DNA of 64,000 nucleotides from Luteimicrobium sp049844995 (GCF_049844995.1 NZ_JBNCMC010000003.1:124001-188000); one strand, 5' to 3'; positions 53,855 to 62,497 are shown, counted from the first letter of the stretch. Translations and numbers: made by a program. The notes: generated by a model from the sequence alone, not told the origin.

Positions 53855-53961
53855 CGCCGCGCGGCGTCGGACGGTCTCGCCAGCCGACCAGGACTGCTGC
53901 CCGCCGCGGCGGGCACTACGCTGAGGTCGTATCTCCCTCCCCCACTTCGTAAGGAGCCACT

Positions 53962-55245
53962 GTGGCCAGCATCGAAGCCGTAGGCGCCCGCGAGATCCTC
54001 GACTCACGCGGCAACCCCACCGTCGAGGTCGAGGTCGTGCTCGACGACGGCACCTTCGCCCGCGCGGGCGTCCCCTCGGGCGCGTCGACCGGCGCGTTCG
54101 AGGCCGTCGAGCGTCGTGACGGCGACAAGGCCCGCTACGGCGGCAAGGGCGTCCAGGGCGCGGTGGACGCCGTGATCGACGAGATCGCCCCCGAGCTCAT
54201 CGGCTTCGACGCCGAGGACCAGCGCCTCGTCGACCAGGCGCTCATCGACCTCGACGGCACCCCGAACAAGGGCCGCATCGGCGCGAACGCGATCCTCGGC
54301 GTCTCCCTCGCCGTGGCCAAGGCCGCCGCGAAGAGCGCCGGCCTCGAGCTGTACCGCTACGTCGGCGGCCCGAACGCGCACGTCCTCCCGGTCCCGATGA
54401 TGAACATCCTCAACGGCGGGTCGCACGCGGACTCGAACGTCGACATCCAGGAGTTCATGATCGCGCCGATCGGCGCCCCCACGTTCCGTGAGGCGCTGCG
54501 CACCGGCACCGAGGTCTACCACGCGCTCAAGGGCGTGCTGAAGGAGCGCGGGCTGTCGACCGGCCTCGGCGACGAGGGCGGCTTCGCGCCGAACCTCCCG
54601 AGCAACCGCGACGCGCTCGACCTCATCGTCGTCGCGATCGAGAAGGCCGGCTTCACGCCCGGCACGGACGTCGCGCTCGCGCTCGACGTCGCGTCGAGCG
54701 AGTTCTTCTCGGACGACAAGTACGCGTTCGAGGGCAAGTCGCTGCAGGCCGCCGAGCTCATCGAGTACTACGAGGGCCTCGTCGCCGACTACCCCCTGGT
54801 CTCGATCGAGGACCCGCTGAACGAGGAGGACTGGGACGGCTGGGTCGCGCTCGTCGAGCGCCTCGGCGACAAGGTCCAGATCGTCGGCGACGACCTGTTC
54901 GTCACCAACCCGGAGCGCCTCGCCAAGGGCATCGAGCTCAAGGCGGCGAACTCGCTGCTCGTGAAGCTCAACCAGATCGGCACGCTCACCGAGACCCTCG
55001 AGGCCGTCGAGCTCGCGCAGCGCAACGGCTACACCGCGATGGTGTCGCACCGTTCGGGCGAGACCGAGGACACCACGATCGCCGACCTGTCGGTCGCCGT
55101 GAACGCGGGCCAGATCAAGACCGGTGCGACCGCCCGCGGCGAGCGCATCAACAAGTACAACCAGCTGCTGCGCATCGAGGAGTCCCTCGACGACGCCGCC
55201 ACCTTCGCGGGCCGCTCGGCTTTCCCGCGCTGGAAGCGCGGCTGA
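53962..55245 (+). CDS. eno: Enolase (phosphopyruvate hydratase)
   Basis: 427 residues. Converts 2-phosphoglycerate to phosphoenolpyruvate. Motifs: GASTGAFEA near the N terminus, PVPMMNILNGGSHADSNVDIQEF, GLGDEGGFAPNL, VSIEDPLNEEDWDGW, QIVGDDLFVTNP, LLVKLNQIGTLTE (catalytic Lys) and SHRSGETEDTTIADL. GTG start with AAGGAG 5 nt upstream. A long hairpin follows it. Confidence 0.98.
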   Translation: MASIEAVGAREILDSRGNPTVEVEVVLDDGTFARAGVPSGASTGAFEAVERRDGDKARYGGKGVQGAVDAVIDEIAPELIGFDAEDQRLVDQALIDLDGTPNKGRIGANAILGVSLAVAKAAAKSAGLELYRYVGGPNAHVLPVPMMNILNGGSHADSNVDIQEFMIAPIGAPTFREALRTGTEVYHALKGVLKERGLSTGLGDEGGFAPNLPSNRDALDLIVVAIEKAGFTPGTDVALALDVASSEFFSDDKYAFEGKSLQAAELIEYYEGLVADYPLVSIEDPLNEEDWDGWVALVERLGDKVQIVGDDLFVTNPERLAKGIELKAANSLLVKLNQIGTLTETLEAVELAQRNGYTAMVSHRSGETEDTTIADLSVAVNAGQIKTGATARGERINKYNQLLRIEESLDDAATFAGRSAFPRWKRG

Positions 55246-55300
55246 TCGCATCAGCCGGCCGGTCCGACCGGCCATCGGGTCCTGACGCGACCCACGCCCG

Positions 55301-55335
55301 ACGCGCCGTCATCCCTGCGGGGGTGGCGGCGCGTC
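55301..55335 (+). terminator. Long hairpin downstream of eno
   Basis: GACGCGCCG (55301-55309) pairs with CGGCGCGTC (55327-55335). Within it CATCCC pairs with GGGGTG around a short loop. Another palindrome, GGCCGGTC-C-GACCGGCC, sits at 55257-55273, closer to the eno stop. Together these probably end transcription. Confidence 0.6.
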
Positions 55336-55362
55336 GTCGTCGGCGGGGCCCGCGCCGCGACC

Positions 55363-55466
55363 TGTCAGAACCTGGCGAGCCCCGAGGCTCACGAGCTTCT
55401 GACACGCACCCGCGCGCCCGGACCCGTCAGAACCTGGCGAGGCTCGAGACTCATGAGCTTCTGACA
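55363..55466. repeat. Two tandem copies of an imperfect palindromic unit TGTCAGAA...TTCTGACA
   Basis: Unit 1 (55363-55404) and unit 2 (starting at 55426) each begin with GTCAGAACCTGGCGAG and end with GAGCTTCTGACA, so each can fold into a hairpin (arms GTCAGAA / TTCTGAC). Starts are 62 bp apart. The layout resembles a dispersed intergenic repeat or a paired operator between eno and ftsB. No gene is present in this 279-nt region. Confidence 0.75.
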
Positions 55467-55524
55467 GGTCGGTGGTCGGCGTGTGCTCCCTCGGCGGCGG
55501 CCGGCGAACGGGGAGAATCGCGAC

Positions 55525-56211
55525 ATGGCTCCGCGTCGACCGTCCGCACCGCAGGGCCGGTCCACCCGGCCGGCCGCCTCGGGCTCCGGCGCGTCCAACC
55601 GCGTGACGCCCCGCTCCACCCCCGCGTCGGGCACCCGAGCCTCGGCCCCGCGGGCGTCGACCAAGCGCGGCACGACGACGCCCGGCGGGTCGGGCCGCGG
55701 TGCGTCGCGCCCCGCGACGGGCGCGACGCCTCGGGTCCGCCGGACGAGCGCGAGCCGCCGCGCCGCGGGCCGTGTCGCGGGGATGGTCCCGGAGACGATC
55801 ACGACGCGGACGCTCGTCCTGGCGGGCGCGATCCTGCTGGCGTTCGTGATCCTGCTCCCGACGGCGCGCGAGTACGTGACCCAGTCGGCCGACCTCCGCG
55901 CGCTGCACGCGGACGTCGCGCAGACCCAGCAGGAGAAGGCGGACGCCCAGGCGGCGCTGGACCGCTGGTCGGATCCGGCGTTCCTCAAGGCGCAGGCGAG
56001 GGCCCGCCTCGGCTACGCGATGCCGGGCGACAAGGCGTACCGGGTGATCGATCCGGGCGCGGCCGACGCGGGTGTCAGCCCGATCACGGGCAAGCCGGTC
56101 GCGGCGGGCGTCGTCGACACGACCGCGGACGGCGACGCCTCGCCCTGGTACCGGACGATGTGGACGTCGGTGCAGGTCGCCGGCGCGGGTGTGACGACCG
56201 ACTCGAAGTAG
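55525..56211 (+). CDS. Septum formation initiator protein (FtsB/DivIC family)
   Basis: 228 residues. A long basic, Pro/Ser/Thr-rich cytoplasmic N terminus (about 90 residues) is followed by one membrane helix (TLVLAGAILLAFVILLP), then a coiled coil (LRALHADVAQTQQEKADAQAALDRW) and the family end AFLKAQARARLGYAMPGDKAY. It links late division proteins at the septum. The ATG lies 6 nt after GAGAAT, so it may be leaderless, and GGGGAGA could also act as a ribosome-binding site. The eno-ftsB-DUF501-ppx order is typical of actinobacteria. Confidence 0.93.
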   Translation: MAPRRPSAPQGRSTRPAASGSGASNRVTPRSTPASGTRASAPRASTKRGTTTPGGSGRGASRPATGATPRVRRTSASRRAAGRVAGMVPETITTRTLVLAGAILLAFVILLPTAREYVTQSADLRALHADVAQTQQEKADAQAALDRWSDPAFLKAQARARLGYAMPGDKAYRVIDPGAADAGVSPITGKPVAAGVVDTTADGDASPWYRTMWTSVQVAGAGVTTDSK

Positions 56212-56250
56212 CGGAGCCGCCCCCTCCCGCGGGTCGGGGAGAATGGGGGC

Positions 56251-56769
56251 ATGCCCCTCACCGACGTGACCGCCGACGACCTCACCGTGCTCGCCGAGCA
56301 GCTCGGGCGCAGCCCGCGCGGCGTGGTCGCGATCGGCGCGCGCTGCGTGTGCGGCCGGCCGCTGGTCGCGGTGACCGCTCCCCGGCTCGACGACGGCACA
56401 CCCTTCCCGACGACGTTCTACCTCACGCACCCGGGCGTCGTGGCGGCGATGAGCACGCTCGAGGCGCGCGGCGTCATGCGGGAGCTGAACGACCGGCTCG
56501 CGGAGGACGAGGAGCTCGCGGCCGGCCACGCCCGCGCCCACGACGACTACCTCGCGCGTCGGGCTGAGGTCGCCGAGCGATCCGGCACCGGTCCGGTGGC
56601 GGAGATCGAGGGCATCTCGGCGGGCGGGCTGCCGACCCGCGTCAAATGCCTGCACGCGCTGGCGGGGCACGCGCTCGTCGCCGGGCCGGGCGTCGACGTG
56701 GTCGGCGACCTCGCGCTGCGGCAGGCCGCGGACGAGGGTCTCTGGAGCGCGGACCGCTGTACCTGCTGA
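56251..56769 (+). CDS. DUF501 domain-containing protein
   Basis: 172 residues matching the actinobacterial DUF501 family: LGRSPRGVVAIGARCVCGRPLV, FPTTFYLTHPGVVAAMSTLEA, and the end RVKCLHALAGHALVAGPGVDVVGD. Several Cys and His residues suggest metal binding. The biochemical role is unknown. The conserved position between ftsB and ppx suggests a cell-growth-related function. The ATG lies 6 nt after GAGAAT (leaderless). Confidence 0.93.
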   Translation: MPLTDVTADDLTVLAEQLGRSPRGVVAIGARCVCGRPLVAVTAPRLDDGTPFPTTFYLTHPGVVAAMSTLEARGVMRELNDRLAEDEELAAGHARAHDDYLARRAEVAERSGTGPVAEIEGISAGGLPTRVKCLHALAGHALVAGPGVDVVGDLALRQAADEGLWSADRCTC

Positions 56770-56818
56770 CCCGAGGTCGCTCGCCGGAGGGTGGGCGCGC
56801 TGTGGCAGGCTGGTCGCC

Positions 56819-57772
56819 ATGAGCTCCACCCGCGTTGCGGCCGTCGACTGCGGCACCAACTCTCTCCGCCTTCTCGTCGCCGACCTCGACCGTGACTCGG
56901 GCACCCTCACGGACCTGCACCGCAGCATGGAGGTCGTCCGGCTCGGCCAGGGCGTGGACCGGACGGGCATGATCGCCCCGGAGGCGCTCCAGCGGACGCT
57001 CGACGCGACGGCCCGCGCGGCCGACGTCGCCCGCGAGCTCGGCGCGGAGCGCGTGCGCTTCGTCGCGACGAGCGCGTCGCGCGACGCGAGCAACAAGGAC
57101 GACTTCTTCGAGGGCGTGCACGCGCGGCTCGGCGTCTACCCGGAGGTCGTGTCGGGCGAGGAGGAGGCGGCGCTGTCGTTCCGTGGCGCGACGAGCGTGG
57201 TCGGCGGCCGGTTCGACGCCCCGTACCTCGTGGTCGACCTGGGCGGCGGTTCCACGGAGCTCGTGCTCGGTTCCCGCGAGCCCGAGGCCGCCTACTCGAT
57301 GGACGTGGGCTGCGTCCGGATGACGGAGCGTCACCTCGCCACCGACCCGCCCACGGCGGCCGAGGTCGCGGCGGCGCGCGCGGACGTGCGGGCGGCGCTC
57401 GACGAGGCGCTCGCCGTCGTCCCGGTCGCGAAGACCGCGACGCTGGTCGGGCTCGCCGGGACGGTCACGACCGTGACGGCGCACGCCCTCGGCCTCGACC
57501 ACTACGACCGCGACCGCATCAACGGCTCGGTCCTGGCGACGGACGCGGTGCTGCGCGCGTGCGACGAGCTCCTCACGATGACGCGCGCCGAGCGTGCGGC
57601 ACTGGGCTTCATGCACCCCGGCCGCGTCGACGTGATCGGCGCGGGGGCGCTCGTGTGGTCCGAGGTCGTGGCGCGCGTGCGCGACGAGGTCGCGGCGGCG
57701 GGCGGCGAGCTGGCGCGCGTCGTCACGAGCGAGCACGACATCCTCGACGGGATCGCCCTGTCCCTGGGCTGA
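56819..57772 (+). CDS. Ppx/GppA family exopolyphosphatase
   Basis: 317 residues. VAAVDCGTNSLRLLVADLD and YLVVDLGGGSTELVLGS are the two phosphate-binding loops of the actin-like fold, and FVATSASRDASNKDDF is also typical. Hydrolyses polyphosphate or pppGpp. It is the short form without the extra C-terminal domains, usual for actinobacterial Ppx1-like proteins. The ATG lies 7 nt after CAGGCT. Confidence 0.94.
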   Translation: MSSTRVAAVDCGTNSLRLLVADLDRDSGTLTDLHRSMEVVRLGQGVDRTGMIAPEALQRTLDATARAADVARELGAERVRFVATSASRDASNKDDFFEGVHARLGVYPEVVSGEEEAALSFRGATSVVGGRFDAPYLVVDLGGGSTELVLGSREPEAAYSMDVGCVRMTERHLATDPPTAAEVAAARADVRAALDEALAVVPVAKTATLVGLAGTVTTVTAHALGLDHYDRDRINGSVLATDAVLRACDELLTMTRAERAALGFMHPGRVDVIGAGALVWSEVVARVRDEVAAAGGELARVVTSEHDILDGIALSLG

Positions 57773-57806
57773 AACCGCCCGCTTCCCTGGGCTGAAACCG
57801 CCCGCT
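57761..57806 (+). repeat. Exact 23-bp tandem duplication across the ppx stop codon
   Basis: TCCCTGGGCTGAAACCGCCC plus GCT occurs at 57761-57783 and again immediately at 57784-57806. The first copy carries the ppx TGA and the second a redundant TGA. It looks like a recent slippage duplication. Confidence 0.9.
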
Positions 57807-57848
57807 CCGGCCGGTCAGGGCGGGATCCGTCAGGTGTACCGTCGAAAC

Positions 57849-58922
57849 GTGACGAACGGCAACGACGCCGGCACCCCGCAGGGGCGGCTGACACAGGACT
57901 ACTCGGTACTCGCGCACGCGGTGCGCAGGTCAGGGCTGCTGCGCCGCCGGTACGGGTACTACTGGACGCGGCTGGGCCTCGCGGTGCTGGCGCTCGGGGG
58001 AGCGTGGTGCGCCGTCGTCGTCGTCGGGCGGTCGTGGTGGCAGCTCGTCGTCGCGGGCGCGATGGCGGTGGTCCTGACGCAGCTCGCGTTCCTCGGGCAC
58101 GACTGCGCGCACCGCCAGGTGTTCCGCTCGCGCGCGTGGAACGACTGGGCGGCGCGGGTCCTCGCGAACGTGCTCGTCGGCATCAGCTACGGGTGGTGGA
58201 CCCAGAAGCACGACGCCCACCACGCCGACCCCAACCGCGAGGGCAAGGACCCGGACATCGGCCCCGGGGTGATCGCCTTCACGCCGGACGCGGTGCGGTC
58301 GCGCCGCGGCGGGGTGTCGCAGTGGTTCGCCCGGCGACAGGGCTGGTTCTTCTTCCCGCTCCTGACCCTCGAGGGCCTCAACCTCCACGTCGCGAGCGCA
58401 CGGACGGTCCTGGGCAGGGCACCGGTCCACCACCGCGCGTTCGAGGCGCCCGTGCTGATGGCCCGGCTGGTCGTGCCGGTGGTGGTGCTGTTCGTCCTGC
58501 TGCCGCCGGGCATCGCCGCGGCGTTCCTCGGGGTGCAGCTCGTGGTCTTCGGGCTGATGCTCGGCGGGTCGTTCGCGCCCAACCACAAGGGGATGCCCGT
58601 CGTCCCGCCGACGCTCGAGGTCGACTTCCTCCGCCGGCAGGTGCTCATGTCGCGCAACATCCGCGGCGGCGTGGCGGTCGACTTCCTCATGGGCGGCCTG
58701 AACCGGCAGATCGAGCACCACCTGTTCCCGGCCATGCCGCGGCCCAACCTCCGCCGCGTGCAGCCGGTGGTGCGCGACTACTGCGCGGAGCGCGGCGTGC
58801 CGTACACGGAGGTCGGGTTCTTCCGGTCGTACGGGATCGTGGTGGCGTACCTGAACGACGTCGAGCACAGCGCGCGCGAGCCGTTCGCCTGCCCGGTCGC
58901 GGGCGCGCTGGGCCGCACCTGA
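57849..58922 (+). CDS. Membrane fatty acid desaturase
   Basis: 357 residues. Three histidine boxes: HDCAH (84-88), HDAHH (121-125) and QIEHH (about 286-290). Hydrophobic helices between them match acyl-lipid or acyl-CoA front-end desaturases. It adds a double bond to membrane fatty acids and needs an electron donor not seen here. The GTG at 57849 lies 6 nt after TACCGT (leaderless). Confidence 0.93.
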   Translation: MTNGNDAGTPQGRLTQDYSVLAHAVRRSGLLRRRYGYYWTRLGLAVLALGGAWCAVVVVGRSWWQLVVAGAMAVVLTQLAFLGHDCAHRQVFRSRAWNDWAARVLANVLVGISYGWWTQKHDAHHADPNREGKDPDIGPGVIAFTPDAVRSRRGGVSQWFARRQGWFFFPLLTLEGLNLHVASARTVLGRAPVHHRAFEAPVLMARLVVPVVVLFVLLPPGIAAAFLGVQLVVFGLMLGGSFAPNHKGMPVVPPTLEVDFLRRQVLMSRNIRGGVAVDFLMGGLNRQIEHHLFPAMPRPNLRRVQPVVRDYCAERGVPYTEVGFFRSYGIVVAYLNDVEHSAREPFACPVAGALGRT

Positions 58923-58966
58923 GCCCTCGGGGGCCGGCTCGACGACACGCGGTACAACGCTCTAGG

Positions 58967-58991
58967 CGGTACTGCGGTTCGCGTAGTACCG
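58967..58991. promoter_or_regulatory. Probable PadR operator CGGTACT-N11-AGTACCG overlapping the -10
   Basis: A perfect 7-bp inverted repeat (58967-58973 and 58985-58991). The right arm overlaps a -10-like TACCGT (58987-58992) for the padR gene. PadR proteins often bind such ACT...AGT dyads and repress their own operon; the assignment here is inference from position. Confidence 0.6.
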
Positions 58992-59027
58992 TGCGTGGTG
59001 TCGCACCAGCCCGCCACGGAGGACCGT

Positions 59028-59363
59028 ATGGATACCAGCCAGCTGCTCAAGGGAGTTCTCGACGTCGCCGTCCTCGCCGTGGTCGCCGACGCCGACGGCT
59101 ACGGCTACGACGTCGTCCGACGCCTGCGCTCCGCCGGCCTCGAGGAGGTCGCGGACGCGTCCGTCTACGGCACGCTGCGCCGCCTGTACGCGGGCGGGGC
59201 GCTGACCAGCTACGTCGTCCCCTCGGACGAGGGTCCGCACCGCAAGTACTACGGGATCAACGCGCAGGGACGGGCGATGCTCGACGCCCAGCGCAAGGAG
59301 TGGGCGACGTTCGCCCGCGCCGTCACGACCCTCCTCGACTCCACCGAAGGAGCTGCCCGATGA
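59028..59363 (+). CDS. PadR family transcriptional regulator
   Basis: 111 residues, short PadR subfamily. QLLKGVLDVAVLAVVADADGYGYDVVRRL begins the winged helix, and ASVYGTLRRLYAGGALTSY plus HRKYYGINAQGRAML form the wing. The ATG follows GGAGG. It overlaps the next gene by 4 nt; padR plus a HAAS/DUF1700-type membrane protein is a common pair, with the regulator repressing both. Confidence 0.94.
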   Translation: MDTSQLLKGVLDVAVLAVVADADGYGYDVVRRLRSAGLEEVADASVYGTLRRLYAGGALTSYVVPSDEGPHRKYYGINAQGRAMLDAQRKEWATFARAVTTLLDSTEGAAR

Positions 59364-60721
59364 GCACCACCGCCCCGCTGCCCTCGCCCTCGCACGCGTC
59401 CGCCGCCCTCCGGGCCCTCGTCGCCGGCTACGCCGGCGCCGTCCGCCGTGAGCTCGACGACCTGCCCCCCGACACCGTCGACGACCTCACCGACGGGCTC
59501 GAGGCCGACCTGCTCGACGCCCTCGCCGACACCCCCGCCGGGTTCTCCCTGCCCGACGACGGCACTCGCCCGGGCACGGGCCTCACCGACACCGTGGTCG
59601 CGCCGCCCGTGGGTGGTGCGGCTGCCGGGGGCGCACGGGGCGCCGGCACCGCGCCGTCGTCGGACGCGCCGCTCACGGCCGAGGTGCTGACCGCGCGGTT
59701 CGGGGCGCCGGAGGACTACGCCGCGGAGCTGCGGTCGTCGGCCGGCCTCGCGCCGCGCGTCGCCGCACCGGCGGCGGCGACTCGCCGGGGGATGGGTGGT
59801 GCATGGGCCGAGACGCGCGCGGCCTGGGCGGAGCGGTGGCGCGAGCTGCGCGCGTCGGCGCGCTGGAAGCCGGTCTTCGACTTCCTCGAGGTGCTCCGGC
59901 CGGTGTGGTGGGTCGGGCGCGCGTGGGTGCTGGTCACGGCGATCCTGTGGAGCCAGGCGTCGCCGGTCGGGCTCGCCCCGACGAACGGGTGGGGGTGGAT
60001 CCTGCTGCTGGCCGCCGTCATCTGCTCGGTCCAGTGGGGCAGGGGTGCGTGGGACTTCCCGGTGCGGTTCCGGTGGGTGGGGCAGCTGCTCGCGGCCGCG
60101 GCCGTCGTCCTGCTCCTCCCGACGACGGCGACCGCCCTCGCGTGGTCGACGCCCGACACCGGCTGGGGCGACGGGTCCGCGTACGAGCAGGGTGTGCGCG
60201 ACGCGACCCCGAGCGACGGCGTGTGGGTCGACGGGCAGCAGGCGACGAACCTGTTCGTCTACGGCGCGGACGGCAAGCTGGTCGACGGGGCGCGCGTCTT
60301 CGACGAGGCAGGCAATCCCGTGCTGGTGCTGGACCCGTCCGACGACACCGGTCGGGGTAGTGCGGTGGTCCCGGACGGCGACGGGACCGAGCTGTGGCTC
60401 GCGCTCCCGTCGCTCGACCGGGCAGGGCGCACGGCCTGGAACGCGTACCCGCTCGAGCGGGTCCCGCTGGCGAAAGACGAGTACGGCAACGCCCAGCACG
60501 GCGACGAGGTCGCTCCCGTCACGCAGGCCGGGGCGTCGCCCAAGGCGCCCGTCGCGCCGTTCGACGAGGTGTCGCCGCTCGCGTCGCGCGGCGCCCTCCC
60601 GAGCGGTGCCCCGCTGCCGAGCGACGGTGCCCCCGCTTCCCCGACGCCGAGCGGCGCGGTGGGCCCCGTGCCGTCGTCGGACGCGCGCCCGACGCCGTCG
60701 AGGACCGGCACCGCGAAGTAG
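59360..60721 (+). CDS. PadR-associated membrane protein with HAAS/DUF1700-like N terminus
   Basis: 453 residues. The N-terminal helical part ALVAGYAGAVRRELDDLPPDTVDDLTDGLEADL resembles the HAAS signalling domain. About three membrane helices lie around residues 195-265 (WVGRAWVLVTAILW, GWILLLAAVICSV, LLAAAAVVLLLP). An extracytoplasmic region and a Pro/Ser/Ala-rich tail follow. The start is coupled to padR (ATGA). Probably an envelope-stress or sensing component; the function is not established. Confidence 0.82.
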   Translation: MSTTAPLPSPSHASAALRALVAGYAGAVRRELDDLPPDTVDDLTDGLEADLLDALADTPAGFSLPDDGTRPGTGLTDTVVAPPVGGAAAGGARGAGTAPSSDAPLTAEVLTARFGAPEDYAAELRSSAGLAPRVAAPAAATRRGMGGAWAETRAAWAERWRELRASARWKPVFDFLEVLRPVWWVGRAWVLVTAILWSQASPVGLAPTNGWGWILLLAAVICSVQWGRGAWDFPVRFRWVGQLLAAAAVVLLLPTTATALAWSTPDTGWGDGSAYEQGVRDATPSDGVWVDGQQATNLFVYGADGKLVDGARVFDEAGNPVLVLDPSDDTGRGSAVVPDGDGTELWLALPSLDRAGRTAWNAYPLERVPLAKDEYGNAQHGDEVAPVTQAGASPKAPVAPFDEVSPLASRGALPSGAPLPSDGAPASPTPSGAVGPVPSSDARPTPSRTGTAK

Positions 60722-60847
60722 GCCTCCCGGCGGGGTGCGTCGCGGAGAAGGGGCGGGGCGCGCCTCCGGCGGTGTCGTGGTGAGGTGCATATCACCAGGT
60801 GGTCGCGTGATTTCTCGCTGGACACGTGCGGTAATAGTCTGTTGCCC

Positions 60848-62281
60848 ATGCCTCAGAACGATCTGACCTCGGTCAGCCCTGCCCACAACGGCAGCCCCGC
60901 GGGCGTCACGGTGCCGCGCATCCTCGTCATCGGCGGCGGGTCGGTCGGCCTGTACACCGCACGTCGACTCCGTAAGCGGCTGGGCAAGGACCAGGCGCGG
61001 ATCACGGTCGTCGACCCGAACCCGTACCTCACGTACGCGCCCTTCCTCCCCGAGGCGGCGGCCGGCTCGATCGAGTCGCGCTACGTCGTCGCGCCGCTGC
61101 GCAAGGCGCTCCCGGGCGTCGAGATCGTCGAGGGCAAGGTCACGTCGATCGCCCACGCGGACCGCCGCGTGACGGTGGTGCCGAAGGAGGGCGACGAGTT
61201 CGTCCTCACGTACGACGAGGTCGTCGTCGCGTTCGGCTCGGTCGCCCGCCTGCTCCCGATCCCGGGTCTCGCGGAGCAGGGCATCGGCCTCAAGACCGTC
61301 GAAGAGGCCATCGCGGTCCGCGACCAGGTCCTCGACAAGATCGACGTCGCGAGCACGGTGACCGACGAGGCGCTGCGCCGCCGTCTGCTCACCTTCACGT
61401 TCATCGGCGGCGGCTTCGCGGGCATCGAGGCGATCGCCGAGATCGAGGACATGGCGCGCGCCGCCGTCAAGAAGCACCCGACGCTCACGCAGTCGGACCT
61501 GCGCTTCGTGATGATCGAGGGCACGGGCCGCATCCTCCCCGAGCTGTCCGAGCCGATGGCGCTCTACGCGCTCGACCAGCTCAAGGACCGCGGCATCGAG
61601 TTCCACCTCAGCACGTTCCTCAGCTCCTGCACGGACGGCCACGTCGTCACGTCGACGGGCGTCGAGTTCGACACCGACACGATCGTGTGGACCGCGGGCA
61701 TCAAGTCCAACCCGGTCCTGAACGACTCCGACCTGCCGCTCGACAAGATGGGCCGCCTGCAGGTGCTTGCGACGCTCCAGGTCGCGACCGAGGACGGCAC
61801 GATCGTCCCCGGCGCGTGGGGCGCGGGCGACTGCGCGGCCGTGCCGGACGTGCTGAACCCGGGCAAGTTCTGCCCGCCGAACGCCCAGCACGCGATCCGC
61901 GAGGGCGTCCAGCTCGCGGAGAACCTGGTCTCGAGCCTCAAGGGCGAGCCCACCAAGGAGTACGCGCACAAGAACATCGGCACCGTCGCGTCCCTCGGCC
62001 TCTACAAGGGCGTCGCGGAGCTGTTCGGCAAGTTCAAGCTCCGCGGCCCGCTCGCGTGGGCCATGCACCGCGGCTACCACGTGCTCGCGATGCCCACCTG
62101 GAACCGCAAGTTCCACATCTTCAACGGCTGGGTCGGGCAGGCCGTGTACGGCCGCGAGACCGTCGCCCTCAACGCGGTCCAGGACCCGCGCGCCGCGTTC
62201 CGCGCCGCCGCCCCGGCCCCGAAGAAGACGGACGAGCCGCTGAAGCAGGTCGCGACGTCGGCTGCCGGCGACGCGAAGTGA
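60848..62281 (+). CDS. ndh: Type II NADH dehydrogenase (NDH-2)
   Basis: 477 residues. FAD loop RILVIGGGSVGLYTARRLRKRL and NADH loop FTFIGGGFAGIEAIAEIED. The TIVWTAGIKSNP and GAGDCAAVPD segments and QHAIREGVQLAENL are typical of NDH-2. The C-terminal amphipathic part (HRGYHVLAMPTWNRKFHIFNGW) attaches to the membrane. It oxidises NADH and reduces menaquinone without pumping protons. The ATG at 60848 lies 7 nt after TAGTCT (leaderless). A strong terminator follows. Confidence 0.93.
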   Translation: MPQNDLTSVSPAHNGSPAGVTVPRILVIGGGSVGLYTARRLRKRLGKDQARITVVDPNPYLTYAPFLPEAAAGSIESRYVVAPLRKALPGVEIVEGKVTSIAHADRRVTVVPKEGDEFVLTYDEVVVAFGSVARLLPIPGLAEQGIGLKTVEEAIAVRDQVLDKIDVASTVTDEALRRRLLTFTFIGGGFAGIEAIAEIEDMARAAVKKHPTLTQSDLRFVMIEGTGRILPELSEPMALYALDQLKDRGIEFHLSTFLSSCTDGHVVTSTGVEFDTDTIVWTAGIKSNPVLNDSDLPLDKMGRLQVLATLQVATEDGTIVPGAWGAGDCAAVPDVLNPGKFCPPNAQHAIREGVQLAENLVSSLKGEPTKEYAHKNIGTVASLGLYKGVAELFGKFKLRGPLAWAMHRGYHVLAMPTWNRKFHIFNGWVGQAVYGRETVALNAVQDPRAAFRAAAPAPKKTDEPLKQVATSAAGDAK

Positions 62282-62301
62282 TCTCGCGCTCCTGAGCGCT
62301 C

Positions 62302-62339
62302 ACGACGGGGACGGGCCTTCCGGGGTCCGTCCCCGTCGT
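62302..62339 (+). terminator. Strong hairpin downstream of ndh
   Basis: ACGACGGGGACGG (62302-62314) pairs perfectly with CCGTCCCCGTCGT (62327-62339), 21 nt after the stop. It runs directly into a tandem repeat. Confidence 0.7.
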
Positions 62340-62387
62340 CGTACCCGGGCTGCGTCGTCGTACCCGGGCTGCGTCGTCGTGCCCAGG
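62334..62387 (+). repeat. 19-bp tandem repeat CGTCGTCGTACCCGGGCTG, about 2.8 copies
   Basis: Two exact copies (62334-62352, 62353-62371) and a partial, diverged third (62372-62387), between the ndh terminator and the tRNA. The CCCGGG core in each unit is palindromic. Function unknown. Confidence 0.85.
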
Positions 62388-62423
62388 CCCGACGACGTAC
62401 GCTCGCCGTGCGCGCGAGCGCAC

Positions 62424-62497
62424 GCCCCCGTAGCCCAACCGGCAGAGGCAGTCGGCTTAAACCCGACCCAGTGTGGGTTCGAATCCCACCGGGGGCA
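62424..62497 (+). tRNA. tRNA with UAA anticodon (Leu by codon) and a short variable loop
   Basis: 74 nt. Acceptor GCCCCCG pairs with CGGGGGC, discriminator A, no encoded CCA. The anticodon stem GTCGG/CCGAC encloses CTTAAAC, so the anticodon is TAA. The T arm is GTGGG-TTCGAAT-CCCAC. The variable region is only 5 nt (CCAGT), whereas normal bacterial tRNA-Leu has a long class II arm. The structure is otherwise sound, so it is probably a real, unusual tRNA. It reads UUA if charged as leucine. Confidence 0.85.
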
